Positions 1 to 12,052 of a stretch of 57,500 bases of DNA are shown one piece after another. Positions within the stretch are counted from its first letter, which is position 1, and each line of letters starts with the position of its first letter. Under the pieces are notes generated by a model. The model made no database searches. It was given only the letters and a program-made list of their open reading frames with translations, and had not been told where the DNA came from. The position numbers and the translations under genes are program-made. Origin of the DNA: Cristatella mucedo (taxonomy: Eukaryota > Bryozoa > Phylactolaemata > Cristatellidae); the NCBI GenBank assembly GCA_009760855.2, contig WPIO01000092.1, forward strand, positions 872,501 through 930,000. Reading direction: 5' to 3'.

Positions 1-820
1 AAGCCATCAAGTTGGGTAGCCAGCGGTTGCTACGACGACGACTGCTGGCTTAGTGGAAAAGTCCTGCCATCAAGCGACTAAAATTAGCCGCGACACACAG
101 TCGGCAGTGGCAGGCAGGCTATTAAATGAAACGACTTCAGTCCACTTCAAAGCTCCCGAGTTGGTGCAGCCCCGGCTGCAGATCGGTAGCTCAGCGGGTG
201 CTACTTCGGAAACGAGTTCGTCTCAAAAGCCCTTCGGTCGCACAGCGCTTCTGCAAAACAGGCGGATTTAGGACTCCAGTCTACTTTTGCCGCCGCCCCG
301 AGCAGTCGCCGATCGGCTGCTGCGCTCTCGCGCAGAGCGTCGGCTTCGTCGGTACTCCTCCGTCGATCGGTGCGGGAGTCGAATCGATTGAGTTCTCAGG
401 CAGTCGAGCTGCGTAGGGACGAAGGTTACGATTAGTGGCCCAGCGTAAGGGGGAGATCTCCTGCTGTAATCACTCTCGCCGACCGGTCATCTTCTAACCC
501 ACTGACTGTACATCCGGCGAGTATCCAGACAGAGGCCGAGGATGTAGCGAGACTCGGCCAACTCGACCGACGGCATCTAGCGTTACGCCACTCAAATCGC
601 GCTTGCTAGAGCGTTGCAAATGCACGACCAGAGTCATGGGCGCAATGACATTGGAAGATCACGAACAACAACGAAGCAGATACTCGCCAGCCAGCAGGCT
701 GGCTACCTTACCCTAGGCAGCCGATAAATAGAATAAGAGTAGCGGTGTAATGATGACAATAAATGACAATAAATCGACTGAAGAGCAACACATTTTTTCG
801 TAAGCACTTTCCATATGCTG
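1..820. other. Intergenic, no recognised feature
   Basis: Short open frames only (72 and 96 codons, overlapping), with no recognised protein or RNA. Confidence 0.5.
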
Positions 821-821
821 G

Positions 822-1420
822 AGAGGAAGCATAATAATAATCCATTTGATGAAGCACCCTCAGAGAACTTAATCTCTTTCTAGACGCTTTACAATTGCTA
901 CAAAGGTAGTACGATCGAATGATTAGTGGTAGCATGCTCAATAAGCAACAAGAATGACATAGGGTTGATACGCACAGGGTTGATATGCACATGTCAGCAT
1001 GCAAGTGTAGTTAGTGGCAGCATGCAACAGTATCAGCACACACAAAACACATACAGGACGAATCACGGGGACATACTAAATGCTGTGATAAATAGATGCG
1101 TTCTTAGTTTCTTTTTAAATGTGGAAATGGCAGGAGGTGTCGTGGCGCAGGTCGGGAGTGAGTTTTGGGCTTTGGGATCACATGAGCTAAAGGCACACTC
1201 TCCAGAGGATTTGAGGTTTGTACGAGGTATAGAAAAAGGTACAGTTAAACTGCTAGATTCCGAAAAGCGGGTGGAACGATGCTTAGCCTGGTAAGGGAGT
1301 TGATCCGATAGGTAGGCTGGAGCCAAAGAATGGAGGGACCTGAATGTGGGTGACACAATCGTGAAGTCGATGCGTTGCTTGACTGGGAGCCAGTGCAGGT
1401 CGGCATGTCCATTGTTCATT
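822..1420 (-). mobile_element. LINE (L2/CR1-like, family 1) 3' fragment
   Basis: On the minus strand it encodes decayed C-terminal LINE ORF2 sequence including DLHWLPVKQRIDF, LHSLAPAYLSDQLPYQAKH and IPRTNLKSSGECAFSS. It ends in the family hairpin (near 850-893) followed by an ATT-type tail at about 822-842. It is 5' truncated after the DLHWLPVKQ region. The same stretch recurs in at least five other places in the window. Confidence 0.82.
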
Positions 1421-1435
1421 GTTCAGCATGTCCAT

Positions 1436-1650
1436 TGTTCAGCGATAGCGTCCACCGCATCAGCATAAGCATAAGCACCTAAAAGACTATCCGAACGCAC
1501 CCTAGCAAATGCTTCGTGGAAAACGGGTGCATATTTTTTGCTTGTTTTTAAATTTCGTCAAGCCAGGGGATGCGTAGTGATTTCCAGGCACTGGGAGCGT
1601 GCGAACTGAACAGACGGTCATCAGAGGACTTAAAGGCGGGTTAGAAGCGA
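1436..1650 (-). mobile_element. Second, more decayed LINE family 1 fragment
   Basis: Matches by eye the part of the family 1 3' region that reads (on +) GCATAAGCAC, then TTTCCAGGCACTGGGAGCGT and GGACTTAAAGG. It directly follows the better copy at 822-1420 in the same orientation, as a tandem-like arrangement or a second insertion. Confidence 0.6.
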
Positions 1651-1654
1651 AGCT

Positions 1655-2950
1655 ACTCGCTGTGTGCTTTCTTTCGGGGTCGGGTAGTCCTCCGGTGCGT
1701 GACGCTGGTTGAGTGAGCTGCCAAGACCTATCGCTCCAGATTCTCCCGTAAACTTACATCCACTTCAGCCTCGACAAACAGTCAACGCCTACTTTCTGCT
1801 TTCGCCGACTCTCTTCTTTATCAATCATCTACTGCCACTCACTCATGGCGGGCTCTGCACACGTGCCAACCGACGTCACGACCGAGCGATCCCCCGTTCG
1901 CTCAAGCAACCGTAAATTACTGCCAGGTACCAGCCCCTTGCGGCTGCTGCTCATTGCCCAACAGAAGCCCCGCCGTACTGATCCTAGTGCCGATCTCGAT
2001 CCTAATCCTAATCTAATCCTAACCGATCTCCGCTTTCACCATTGTGCTGAACAGGCAGCCCTTTCTACAGCTCTTAATACTGCGCTTAGAGTAAGTGCCT
2101 TCTGAAATTAATTTAGCCACCTATGTACCCGACAAGGATCTTCCATTCACGTCAGTGCATGTCATCGGTATACAGCGGATAACCTGTAAATTCAAGTTGT
2201 TCATGCATTCACTGTCAGGCCTGATCTACGCACGCATGCAAATGCGGGCGCACGTACTCCTTGTACGGAAAACCACTATGTAGTAAGTGCTTGCATTCAG
2301 GTATGTATGGGCGTGCTTATGTGAGCGTCGATGTGTATGCGTGTATGCGTTCTTGCACATGCAGAAACAGACAAGCGTATGCACAGACGCGAAGATATGC
2401 AGACGAGTACATAAATGCAGACACTGTCAAACAGCATAGAGATTAACGGTACATGCAATGCAGGTACCGTGAACAGGTTTAGACTACGTGTGACAGTTAA
2501 TGCGTTTATTGTTTGCAGTGCAGCTACATGCAATTTAAGATTAGTGCATCATGTTTGCACATGTACATGCACCTGTGTATGTGCACGGTATCTGCTCTAT
2601 TTCATGCATGTACAGGTATGCCCTGCCAAAATGTACAGTTTTTTCTTCAGCCTAAAAACCAGTGTGACTGGACCCACTGGTACATACCTGCACAACGCAC
2701 ACCGCTGCCGCTACCGTTCGACGAAGCTCTGGACGCGAAATGGCGACAGGGCCGTGTGTTGCCGACCACGAGGAGAGTAGACCCAACGACCGCCGATGCT
2801 GGAGGCTCATCACTTCGGAACTCGCACATTCCGTCAACCGTTCAGAGTCCAAGTGACCTGCGGGCTTTTCCGGCTCGGTGCCTTCCGAAGTTTTTGAGCT
2901 TATGAGAAGTACATAAGTAAGTCGTGCTCAGCTGACCGAGCTCAGCATCG
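1655..2950. other. Intergenic, no gene; TGCA-rich stretch
   Basis: 2100-2640 is rich in short alternating TGCA/TGTATG words. No coding family or RNA gene was recognised. Confidence 0.4.
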
Positions 2951-2954
2951 TCAA

Positions 2955-3090
2955 TGTAGCCACAGAAGAGCCTTAGCGGCTACGTCTCCCACTTGTAGCC
3001 CGGAAATACAGGATTGCCTGCATGCAGGACTCGAACTCATTACCTCGGCCGCCAAGTGCGGACACCCTACCCCTTGGCCAAGGACCAGGC
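2955..3090 (-). mobile_element. SINE1 (tRNA-derived), antisense
   Basis: Contains AGAAGAGCCTTAGCGGCTA, the antisense SINE1 body, and an antisense B-box-like segment near 3028 (GGACTCGAACTC). The tRNA-like head is toward 3090. The copy is diverged. Confidence 0.65.
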
Positions 3091-3611
3091 AGAAACTCGC
3101 CTTCAGTCTCGGAAGCGTGCCACCGGCGTCCAAAAGTGCACATGCAGGTGGCAATGGGGACGATACTTGAGAGCCAACGGCGGATAAATTAGAGTGATAA
3201 AGAACACCACGTATAGGGCACCCAAAGAGAGAAAAACCTCTTTCCAGGGACTCTGTGTAGGCTTGAAAGAAGTGCGTAAGCTAGTTAGTCAGGCATTGGT
3301 AGTAGAAGCCGGGCGACATCCGGGCATCCCGAAGGCACCGATCGTTAGTGATTCGAACAATCGATAGTATGAACGCATTCTACTCGAGTAATTGGTAGAT
3401 ACATCGCTTTCAGACTCGAAAATGACTTCCGAGAGTGAACTGAGACACCCAAGTGTACCGAAACAACAATCTGGAACAATGGCGAGCCGTCGTCTCGGGG
3501 CGAAATTCGGCTTCAACTGTTGCAAATAAAGCGTCGATCGGCTCAGAGGTTCATGCGATTCACCTAATTTGACTGTAGCTCGTACCCGGACCGGCATACA
3601 TGAACTTACAC

Positions 3612-3740
<129 letters not shown>

Positions 3741-4257
3741 ATATTTGGATATTTGTATATACGTTTTGGAGGCCATGGCTGGCCCAGCATATGTGAACTG
3801 ACCTCGACGATATCGATCGTAGAATGTTTGTGCTTTGCAAGGTCAAGGTCTGGCCGCTCGGTCGGCGTCCTGCCTACAAGCCCTGCACTCTCCTCGAGGA
3901 ATGCAGGCGGTCGTTCGGCGGTCGTTGCAGGTGTCCTCGGAGCTTGTTCGAGTGGCAACGACTGAAGACGCGCAACAGAAATAGCAGCAGCAGTAACAGC
4001 AGTAGACGGGGAGTTCAGCGCCGGACAATTTATCGACGCTAGCGAGGAGTAAGTGCACGACTGTGCTTAGCTTCTCTGAACTGTCAAAAGCGAGCGTCTG
4101 CTTTTTCAAAGGCGCACACTACATTAAGCCCAGAACTTCCAAGCCGCAGGGAGGATGGACCAACGGGTCAGGGGTCAGCCCCGTCGGATGGTTGGGTGGC
4201 TTGGCGGTCACGCCTCTTTGGCCTTCCTTCGAGCGGCTGCGTCTGGCGAGGAGAATT

Positions 4258-4412
4258 GATATAATAAAAATAAAATAACTCATTTTATATCGCCCCAAGA
4301 GAACTTAATCTCTTTTCAGGCGATTCACATGTGCTTCGGGGCTCGAGCCCACGACCTCAGCCAGATCGCTGTCGGTCGGGGTGAGCACCTTTACCGCTGG
4401 ACCAAACCGGCT
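4258..4412 (-). mobile_element. SINE2 (tRNA head, LINE-like hairpin tail), antisense
   Basis: Read on the minus strand: a tRNA-like head (TTTGGTCCAGCGGTAAAGG, then a GGGCTCGAGCCCC B-box region), the linker CACATG, then GCCTGAAAAGAGATTAAG with TTCTCTTGGGGCGATATAAA, ending in an A/T-rich tail. The last part resembles the family 1 LINE hairpin. The head abuts 4412. Confidence 0.75.
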
Positions 4413-4789
4413 CGGCAAGTTTGATCTCCGCCGCCGCCTCCCCCCCCCGCGTGACGTTAACTTGGTAGCGCCCCTTCGTAGACGTCGGCCGACCCTTGCG
4501 CGGCGGTTCGCTTGACCTAACTTTGGGGAATGCTACGCGACCATCTGCGTGCCCGGTGCCGGGTGGGCGGCCCGAGCAAGCGAGCCCAGGTGCTGCTGGG
4601 CCAACTTTGCTGCTACGCACACGTTCGCGTCCGCATTTTCCCAGGGGCTCGGCATCTCTAGCCTCACAGGACGCGTCCAAAAGTTCGTTCTTGGCCTAGT
4701 AAACAACGGCTTTGAGTTTCCCTTCCGGGCAGCACTGTACGGAGGACGCGTGGTGTGACTCCTGCCGTTAAGGTAGCAAAGTTAAGGCA

Positions 4790-4960
4790 ATTTAACTTCT
4801 ATATCCGTCTGTAACTCCACGGAGCCAGCAGGACTAAGTGGGTTTTAGGATAGAGTTCTCTGTAGCGCACACTAGACCTTAGTGGCTTCCAGTAAGCACG
4901 CGGTAGCCAAGAGACTTCATCTCACGAAACAGAGTGAAAGTGAGAAGAGTTACTTAGTTA
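4790..4960 (-). mobile_element. LINE family 2 3' fragment (left part)
   Basis: The + strand reads CTGTAACTCCACGGAG, CAGGACTAAG and CTTCATCTCACGAAACAGAG, matching by eye the family 2 3' region at 54.3-54.45 kb and 45.4 kb. It continues at about 6565, so the copy is interrupted. Confidence 0.6.
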
Positions 4961-5008
4961 CTTAGTACTTAGTCAACTTATTTAGTCACTTAGTTACTTA
5001 GTCAAAAA
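4950..5008. repeat. Short TTACTTAG-type direct repeats
   Basis: Several imperfect copies of TTACTTAG/TCACTTAG in tandem at the left edge of the block that interrupts the LINE. Possibly a transposon end or simple slippage. Confidence 0.55.
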
Positions 5009-5059
5009 CGCAGAAAATGGAGGAAATAGCGTGGAATTTGTACGAAATGAGTCATTTCT

Positions 5060-6110
5060 GATCCATTTCTATGGGCTTAACACGAATATGTGACCATTAA
5101 ATTGCGACTGGCTCTACGTTTTACGCTCCACATGTTCACCAGCTATGTCACAGTTGTCAGGGAAGAAATCCAAATGCGGATGAAGGAAGTGGATCTTTAG
5201 TAATACCTTGTAGCCAAGTTTCTGATACTGCAGACCAGCATGTCTTCAACTAGCTCCTTGTAGCTTTCTGCCCTAGAATTTCCGAGAAAATTTGTGAACA
5301 CTACGTGAAAAGCATTCCATACTTAGTTAGCATCATCCTGAAGCAAGTTGTTGAACCGATCATCTTTGACGACCTCTCGAATCTGAGGACCCACAGAAAC
5401 TCTCTCTTTAATCTTTGCTTCGCTGAGTCGAAGGCATTTTCACGCCGGTATTGGAAAGCTGGCGAAATTCAGTGCGTGGCTTTCACGAAGCTCTTCATAA
5501 AAACCTAGTTGAATGTGACGGATTTTTTAGCAGGATTTTGCGAGCCTCGACAAGAGCTGAGTGCTGGATATTTGTTCTCTCAAACTGCTAGATTTTGTCT
5601 GCGAGTCCATTCCTTCAGCAGTTACTGCAGGTTCCTTGCTCAGCTATCCCGCTCACAAAAGAAACACACATATTGTGTATATCCCTGCTGCAGTCCCATT
5701 ACAAACTACCTTCAAATTGCGACAGAGGTGCCGGCTGTACTTGTTAAACTCAATGGAATTCAGTAGCTGCTTTACGTTATCGTGTGTCTCTTTCATATGG
5801 ACAGATGCACTACTGAGATAGATGGAAGACGGTTCGCACTGTGCAAAAGCACAGCCTTAAGACTCAGTTGCGAATAGAATAGCCTACAAATAGTCTCTAT
5901 TCTTGTACGCCATAAGTGATATGTAAGGCGTCCATGAGGCCCTCAATATCGGAACAGAATGCCAGATTACTTTCCTTTCTGAAGAAAGGCTCCAAGGGCC
6001 GGTGGCACTTTCGATATAAAGTAATTGTGACATTTCTTCGAGAAGATTCCCTTATGACTTCTTGATTCTAGTGAGTCTGCCTTGTTCTTGGATAACACTT
6101 TTGAGACATT
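5060..6110 (-). pseudogene. Decayed copy of a widespread repeated protein family of unknown function
   Basis: Minus-strand translation in shifting frames gives ordered blocks: NLAFCSDIEGLMDALHITYG (about 5910-5970), LKAVLLHSANRLPS and VHMKETHDNVKQLLNSIEFNKY (about 5750-5868), NLKVV with CVFLL, GPQIREVV, WNAFHVVFTNFLGN and ESYKELVEDML (about 5205-5300), and KIHFLHPHLDFFPDN (about 5140-5198). From memory these match, in the same order, a multi-copy hypothetical protein family seen in cnidarian and arthropod genomes; I do not know its function or element type. Several frameshifts and stops are present, so it is not expressed as a full protein. It sits inside a LINE family 2 remnant, which suggests it arrived on a mobile element. 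Confidence 0.6.
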
Positions 6111-6536
6111 ACTGTTCTGTATTGTACCTCAATGGATAACAAATTAACAGTTTCATGTAGCAGTAGCTTAAACTGCCTTGGACAAAGTCTGAACTATTTT
6201 AAATGCTCAACCTTTCCAACTGGGCTTTATGATGCCAGCTTACTGCAGCAGTAACCTGGAAGTAGTGTTGCATTGCATCGGAAAATTATGCAATCAGCTC
6301 TGGACGATGTGTGGGCGGTGGTATTATGTAATGCGATGCAATATTACATCAGTCTAGGCTTATTTCGGATTTTGTTGCAGTCCAATTGGATGAATTTACA
6401 TGGTGAATGAAACATAGAAAATGAACTGCATGAAGTATCTTCAAAACGAGAGCCAAACATATTATGGTTACATTCGTGTTCAGCATACCTGGATACTAAA
6501 GATTAGGGCCTTTTTAAGTCACTAGCGCTTTTTAAA

Positions 6537-6558
6537 GCTGCCGACTAAAGTCGGCAGC
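6537..6558. repeat. Perfect 9-bp inverted repeat with 4-base loop
   Basis: GCTGCCGAC, loop TAAA, then GTCGGCAGC. It lies at the right edge of the inserted block, just before LINE family 2 sequence resumes, so it may be part of an element terminus. Confidence 0.6.
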
Positions 6559-6564
6559 ACGAAT

Positions 6565-6760
6565 GAAGATGTCGTTGCGTAAACACTACGAAAGCAATGT
6601 CCGTGGTCTAGGACCTGCAGATCAAAAGCATCTGTCACCAGCAGTCTTTGGCTGAATGAATTGCAACAGCTAATGTACTGTCCAGAGAAAACCTACGGGC
6701 CGGAGATGGCCGAAACTGGTCCGGCAGTTCAGCTGAGTACGAAGTAATCAAGAAATGGCA
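6565..6760 (-). mobile_element. LINE family 2 3' fragment (right part)
   Basis: GATGTCGTTGC, then CTGCAGATCAAAAGCATCTG and TCCAGAGAAAACCTACGGG, match by eye the family 2 segment at 54.55-54.7 kb. It continues the fragment at 4790-4960. Confidence 0.55.
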
Positions 6761-8360
6761 GCGGCCATGCTCTTCTAGCGAAGTGTTCCGTGACTGCTAG
6801 ACCGCCGATCGTTTGCAGTGGATAGGGGACAGCCAATTAAGTCTATGGTGGCTTTCCCAGTGGCTGAACTGCGTTACATCCGGTCATAGAGCTATGCGAA
6901 CACGATCTCGTCAGGCTCGTTGGAATAGTGATAGTGAAACGGCGGCGATCTAAGTCAGCCACGAGATAACAGCTGAAAGTCATTGTTAGTGGTTCCTGAA
7001 CTGTAACGGCTAGGGAACGATTATGCGATAATCTTCTGCACGATGCTGCATAAAGGCCAACGCCACGAGATAAGCCGTCAGTTGTGCTTCTGGAGTTGGC
7101 ATTGTCATATGAGCTCTAGGCCACGGAGCCGTCGGTGTACGTCACAGCAGCTGCTTAATGCGGCGTAATGCCTGTAAACCTCCACTGTTGTCAAATAGAA
7201 GCCTGCGTTACGGATATGGCATCGTTAGGCTTGCATGGCATCAAAATCACAGGAGTTTAGCGGGGAATTCTTCTGAATCCCGAAGTTTGGCGTTAGTTAT
7301 TTTATCGTTCCACGACACAATACCGCGTTCGATTTGTAGCTTAAACGCACGCGAATAAAGCACTCCAACTTTCAGGTTCAATGTTCACCAATAAAGTCAC
7401 AAGCTTTGATACTAGCACAAGAAGGCTGCTAAGGATCCCCAGAAATCATCCATTACTTCTGATACCAAATATTACAAACGCTCGCTGTTCGCGGCTTCCG
7501 CGTTTAGTCAGAACAAGGCCACAAGCGCAGCGCTCGTAGCGGTGCCTGTCTCGGCCGACGAGCGGCAACGCCCGAATCTTGCTGCGCGTCTTGCGATGAT
7601 GAGCGCTCGTGCCTTGGCTTATCAAGTCCGTATCCGTAAGTCTATTTGAGAGCAGCGGACCGTTACAGCGTTCAACAGCGGCCGCGACGCACACCAGTGC
7701 GTAACTGGCATAGAGTTCAAATAAGCTCAAATGCCAATGCCGAGTCTGAAATCCCAACCGCCTGCCTATTTCGTGGCGCCAGCTTTTTATAAGGCCACGG
7801 CCATAGATTATTGCATAATCGTGAACAATGAGTATCCGCCATTTACCTGACTGGTTTAGCTGGCGCCGTAGTTTCAGGCTTCAAGTCTTTCAGTTCGTTT
7901 CACTCTTCGTTTCAGTCGTTTCAGTGTGAACGCTCATCGTCACTGCCACGTTCCTGCTACTATCGGCATACCTGCGTGCATTAGTGAAGCACATACAAGT
8001 CGCTAGCCGCGATACAAGGTTCAGGCGTCACTATCATTCGACGCTCGGCGGCTAGGACTAGCACCGCTATAAGCCCTGTGTTTACGACTTACTTCTGCCC
8101 GGCTTTAAAAGCAGAACGCCTCGTTTGTAACAATATCCAGACGTCAGTTGGAAAAATAATCCTGCAGACGAAGCGCATCTAGCCACAGGCTATCGGCACT
8201 ACTGTGCCGCCGTCTTCTAGTAACATATCCCTATTCCGTAGGGTAGCGGTCAGTTAGAGGTGGGGCTGTGAAGTTCGAGGTAAACGTTTGGCCTCTGGCT
8301 CATCTCTGGCTGCCGCGTCATGATTAGATACTGACCCATAGGCTTTTCCAAACTGCTTTT
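6760..8360. other. Intergenic, no recognised gene
   Basis: Only short open frames; the longest (7446-7757, minus, 103 codons) has no recognisable domain. Confidence 0.4.
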
Positions 8361-8361
8361 C

Positions 8362-8362
<1 letters not shown>

Positions 8363-8429
<67 letters not shown>

Positions 8430-8538
8430 TGAGAGACAGAGAGAGACAGGGAATGAGAGAGAGTGAGAGAGACACAGAGAGACAGAGAGAGACACAGAGA
8501 GAGAGATAGAGAGACAGAGTGAGACAGACAGATAGGGG

Positions 8539-8623
<85 letters not shown>
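8363..8623. repeat. (GA)n microsatellite with GACA-variant centre
   Basis: Nearly pure (GA)n at 8363-8421 and 8540-8623 flanks a degenerate GA/GACA centre. Three minus-strand Ser/Leu-repeat open frames over it are artefacts of the repeat. Confidence 0.95.
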
Positions 8624-8625
<2 letters not shown>

Positions 8626-9710
8626 TTGGTGGACATGCGTGCTTTTTGTTGTGCACACTCGTCCAATCAGCAGTTAAGGAGGTCTCGCTCGAGAGAATAA
8701 AATCCTGCAGAAGTAGCATTGCTGAGAGGGCTAACGGCTGCCACATAAAGCCGCGTCTTTGAGTGACCCGCTAGACATCGTGGACAATGCTCTCCCATGA
8801 GGACCAGATAATAATCACTACCAAATTCTTCCAAGTGTAGCTACTTGATTTCGCACCCCACATCTGAAGGCGAACGCTGCTCTGTCGGGTGGTCGCGGGC
8901 GGGCGAGGAACCTTCCGACGCGACGCCGCCTCTATTGTCGAGCGAAAAAGGGAATGGGGCACTGGCGCCTTCAAGTGAGCTCAAGTTCCTCTTCACAGGT
9001 AGACTGACCTGTGCATTATCAGTTCAGAGCCTCTGGCGGCAGCTAATGCGGTACGGCCAGCGGCTGTCTCGAGTGCTGACATTGCTTCTTCGGCAATCAC
9101 GTCCGTTAGTTCCAATCGTGTCATTTCAACCAACGAGCTATCTACTCTGTAACTAGCAGCACGGCCCTCTGCCGTGTACATGGGAAGACGGGTAAAGTGC
9201 TCGTGTACCTAGATTTCCGTGCGCTTGATTGAACGCAGCTACCTTGCAACTCGTAGCTTAAGCCAGCTGTGCTACAAATAAGGGAGGGGTCCACTCTTAA
9301 TCGCTTAATTGATCGACGCCTGAGCGAATGACGCCTATTTCTGGCAAAGGAAAGACGGTGCGGACGAATAAAGCGGACGAATAAAGCGGAGTCGCTAGGG
9401 GATCGGACCGAGCTACTGCAGAGCCTTTCGTAACCGTCTCGCTAGCTCCTCATATAGCTCTTGCGGTTTCATTGCTGCAGCATTCAAAATCCACTGTGTT
9501 ATGCCATGCCAGCAAGTGGACTTTTCGGTGGGACATATACGGAATGCTCGACGAGACGAGGCGAGAGAAGCTGCCTCTCCACTTGAGTGCTACATTTAAT
9601 TTTAGTTTTCACTTTGAAAACTTGGGCAAGAGCAGTTGAAGGACGTGCGTCAGGTGTCACCAACTGTGGCATATTCATGGGGCAGCCCTTTTCGTTGGGT
9701 TACGGAAATC
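8624..9710. other. Intergenic, no recognised gene
   Basis: Short overlapping frames near 8.8-9.2 kb only. No repeat family was recognised. Confidence 0.4.
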
Positions 9711-10070
<360 letters not shown>

Positions 10071-10399
10071 TAGGCTGGGACAGAAGCAGAGAGAGAGAGA
10101 GACAAGAGCTGGGACAGGGGAAGCGGGAGAGAGAGAAGGAAGAAGACCGAGAGAGGCAGATGGAAATGAAAGGATGAGGACTGACAGACAAGAAAGATTG
10201 GAAGAGGCAGACTCTCAGTCTCTGGTCTCAGACTCTCAGTCTGTAAATGCCAGTACATATAGAATACACGTATACATCTGAATATATAAAGTCCGCAAGC
10301 GTGAACACTCACACACACAGTTACACACACGCACGCATGTATAAAAACAAATGTTAATTCAAATTGATATACATATATGCATATTGTATGCATTAGCGA

Positions 10400-10570
10400 T
10401 GTGTCTTCTTTGCTGAAGGAGTTACAATTTTTTGTGGTCGAACCACGTATACGAAGCAACATTCTTACATTGACCCACAAGGCCCACCGCGGCTTGGCTC
10501 CTTGAGCGGCCGAACCAGTTTCAGCCTTCAGATGCCTCCTGGTACTCCACAGGCAGTAAACTAGCTGCTC
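10400..10570 (+). mobile_element. LINE family 3 C-terminal fragment
   Basis: The sense translation GVTIFCGRTTY region and the nucleotides GAAGGAGTTACAATTTTTTG with TGACCCACAAGG match a second copy at 44.0-44.1 kb, where the frame reads KELQFFVVDLRIQSKIF. This resembles the LHWLPVxxRIxFKIL stretch of LINE ORF2 ends. Heavily decayed. Confidence 0.5.
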
Positions 10571-11375
10571 TATTCCTTCCCTTTAAAAACAGTGGCAACG
10601 CAAGCTTTTGCCCTGCAGGTCTAAGGCTTTAGAACTCGCCTGCCCAATTCTTAAGCTATGACATTTACTTTTTCACTGCCGACGGCAGTACATCTTTTAA
10701 AGCCGTCCTCTGCGGCTACTTCTGCTCTATTTACTTCTTCAACTGCCCTACTGACTCACCTTCGCTTCTCACCTCTTTGGTGCGTGAGGTGAAGTCTGTT
10801 GGCTAACGTAAAGGAACCGATAGCCGCTTAGGCTTTGAGTTCGCTTTAAAACACTCTAGCGGAGCGTTTACTTTATTCTTGTGGTTTTATTGACTGACAG
10901 GTGGAAGAGTTCAGAGTATATTTACATAGACATACAAACGTACATATATACTGCATCTATATGTGTGTATGCGTTTATATACATAGATATTGTAAACACT
11001 ATATCTAGGGTATATATAGAAAAAGAGGAGCTTAAGAGACAGGTTGAGACGGAAAGAGAGAGGGACTGAGAAAAAGATTACTAGATAGAGGGGGCAGACA
11101 AAGAGGATAGGAGAGACAGCTAAGATGGACAGTGAGGCTGAACGAGGTATGGAACAACAGACAGAGACAGAGTGTCAAGGACAGTAAGCACTTTATTTCA
11201 TCCTTGTAGTAATAAATAAAGCAGCAACCTGCAACGGGTGACAGCTGTGCTCGAGAAGGTTTTCCAACCACTGCAATCGGTTGACTGAGCATACAGTATG
11301 GCGGCACACTCGCCAAGTGTTCATTGCCCGTTACTCGTCTCAATGATGATCATGACAGCGGTTCGACCAGAACCA
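10571..11375. other. Intergenic; AT/GT-rich and purine-rich patches
   Basis: 10.92-11.02 kb is rich in TATATA/CATATA words and 11.03-11.18 kb is purine-rich. No gene was recognised. Confidence 0.4.
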
Positions 11376-11379
11376 ACTG

Positions 11380-12052
11380 TAACTCACTGTTTGCTGACCT
11401 ATCGGCATGTGCAATCAGGCGCTTACAGCTGGTGCGAAACTCGGCAAGTTAGGCTTGTCTGCCGTAAGCGTCGCAGTTGCCACATCACACCACTTCTTGC
11501 CGACCTGCACTGGCTACCAGTCAAGCAACGGATCGATTTCAAGATTTTATCGCTCACTTTTAGTTCACTTCATTCTTTGGCTCCAGCCTATCTATCAGAT
11601 CTACTCCCCCACCAGGCCAAGCATCGTACCACCCGCTTTTCGGAATCCAACAGTTTACGAATACCTCGTACAAACCTCAAATCCTTTGGAGACCGTGCAG
11701 TTAGTTCGTCTGCTCCTAAAGCCTGGAACTCACTCCCAACTTTCTTCACAACATCCCCTGACTTGACCACATTAAAAAAGAACTTAGAAATGCATCTATT
11801 TAGGTCAGTATTTATTGGGTACCTGCGATTCGTCCTTTGTGTGCTTATGCGTGCTGACACTGTGCATGCTATTGCTAACCACACTTGCATGCTGACCCTG
11901 TGCATGTCACCCCTAACCATGTTATTCATGTTGTTTGCTTATCAAGCATGATACCACTCAGCACTTGATCGCGCTTCCTTTGCAGCACATGCAAAGTGCC
12001 TAGAAAGAGATCGAGTTCTCCGAGGGCGCTTTATCAAGTGCATTATTATTGT
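11380..12052 (+). mobile_element. LINE family 1 3' end, sense
   Basis: Encodes CHITPLLADLHWLPVKQRID, FKILSLTFSSLHSLAPAYL, SDLLPHQAKHRTTRFSESN, IPRTNLKSFGDRAVSSSAPK and AWNSLPTF, then LKKNLEMHLFRSVF, the C-terminal part of an L2/CR1-type ORF2. After the stop comes the conserved 3' UTR (CATGCTGACCCTGTGCATG) and the hairpin near 11998-12040, then a short ATT tail. It is 5' truncated near the TSRLDF-like region. Confidence 0.88.

Noticed and set aside
8250-8746. Ser/Leu-repeat proteins on the minus strand
   Set aside because: They are translations of the (GA)n array in three frames.
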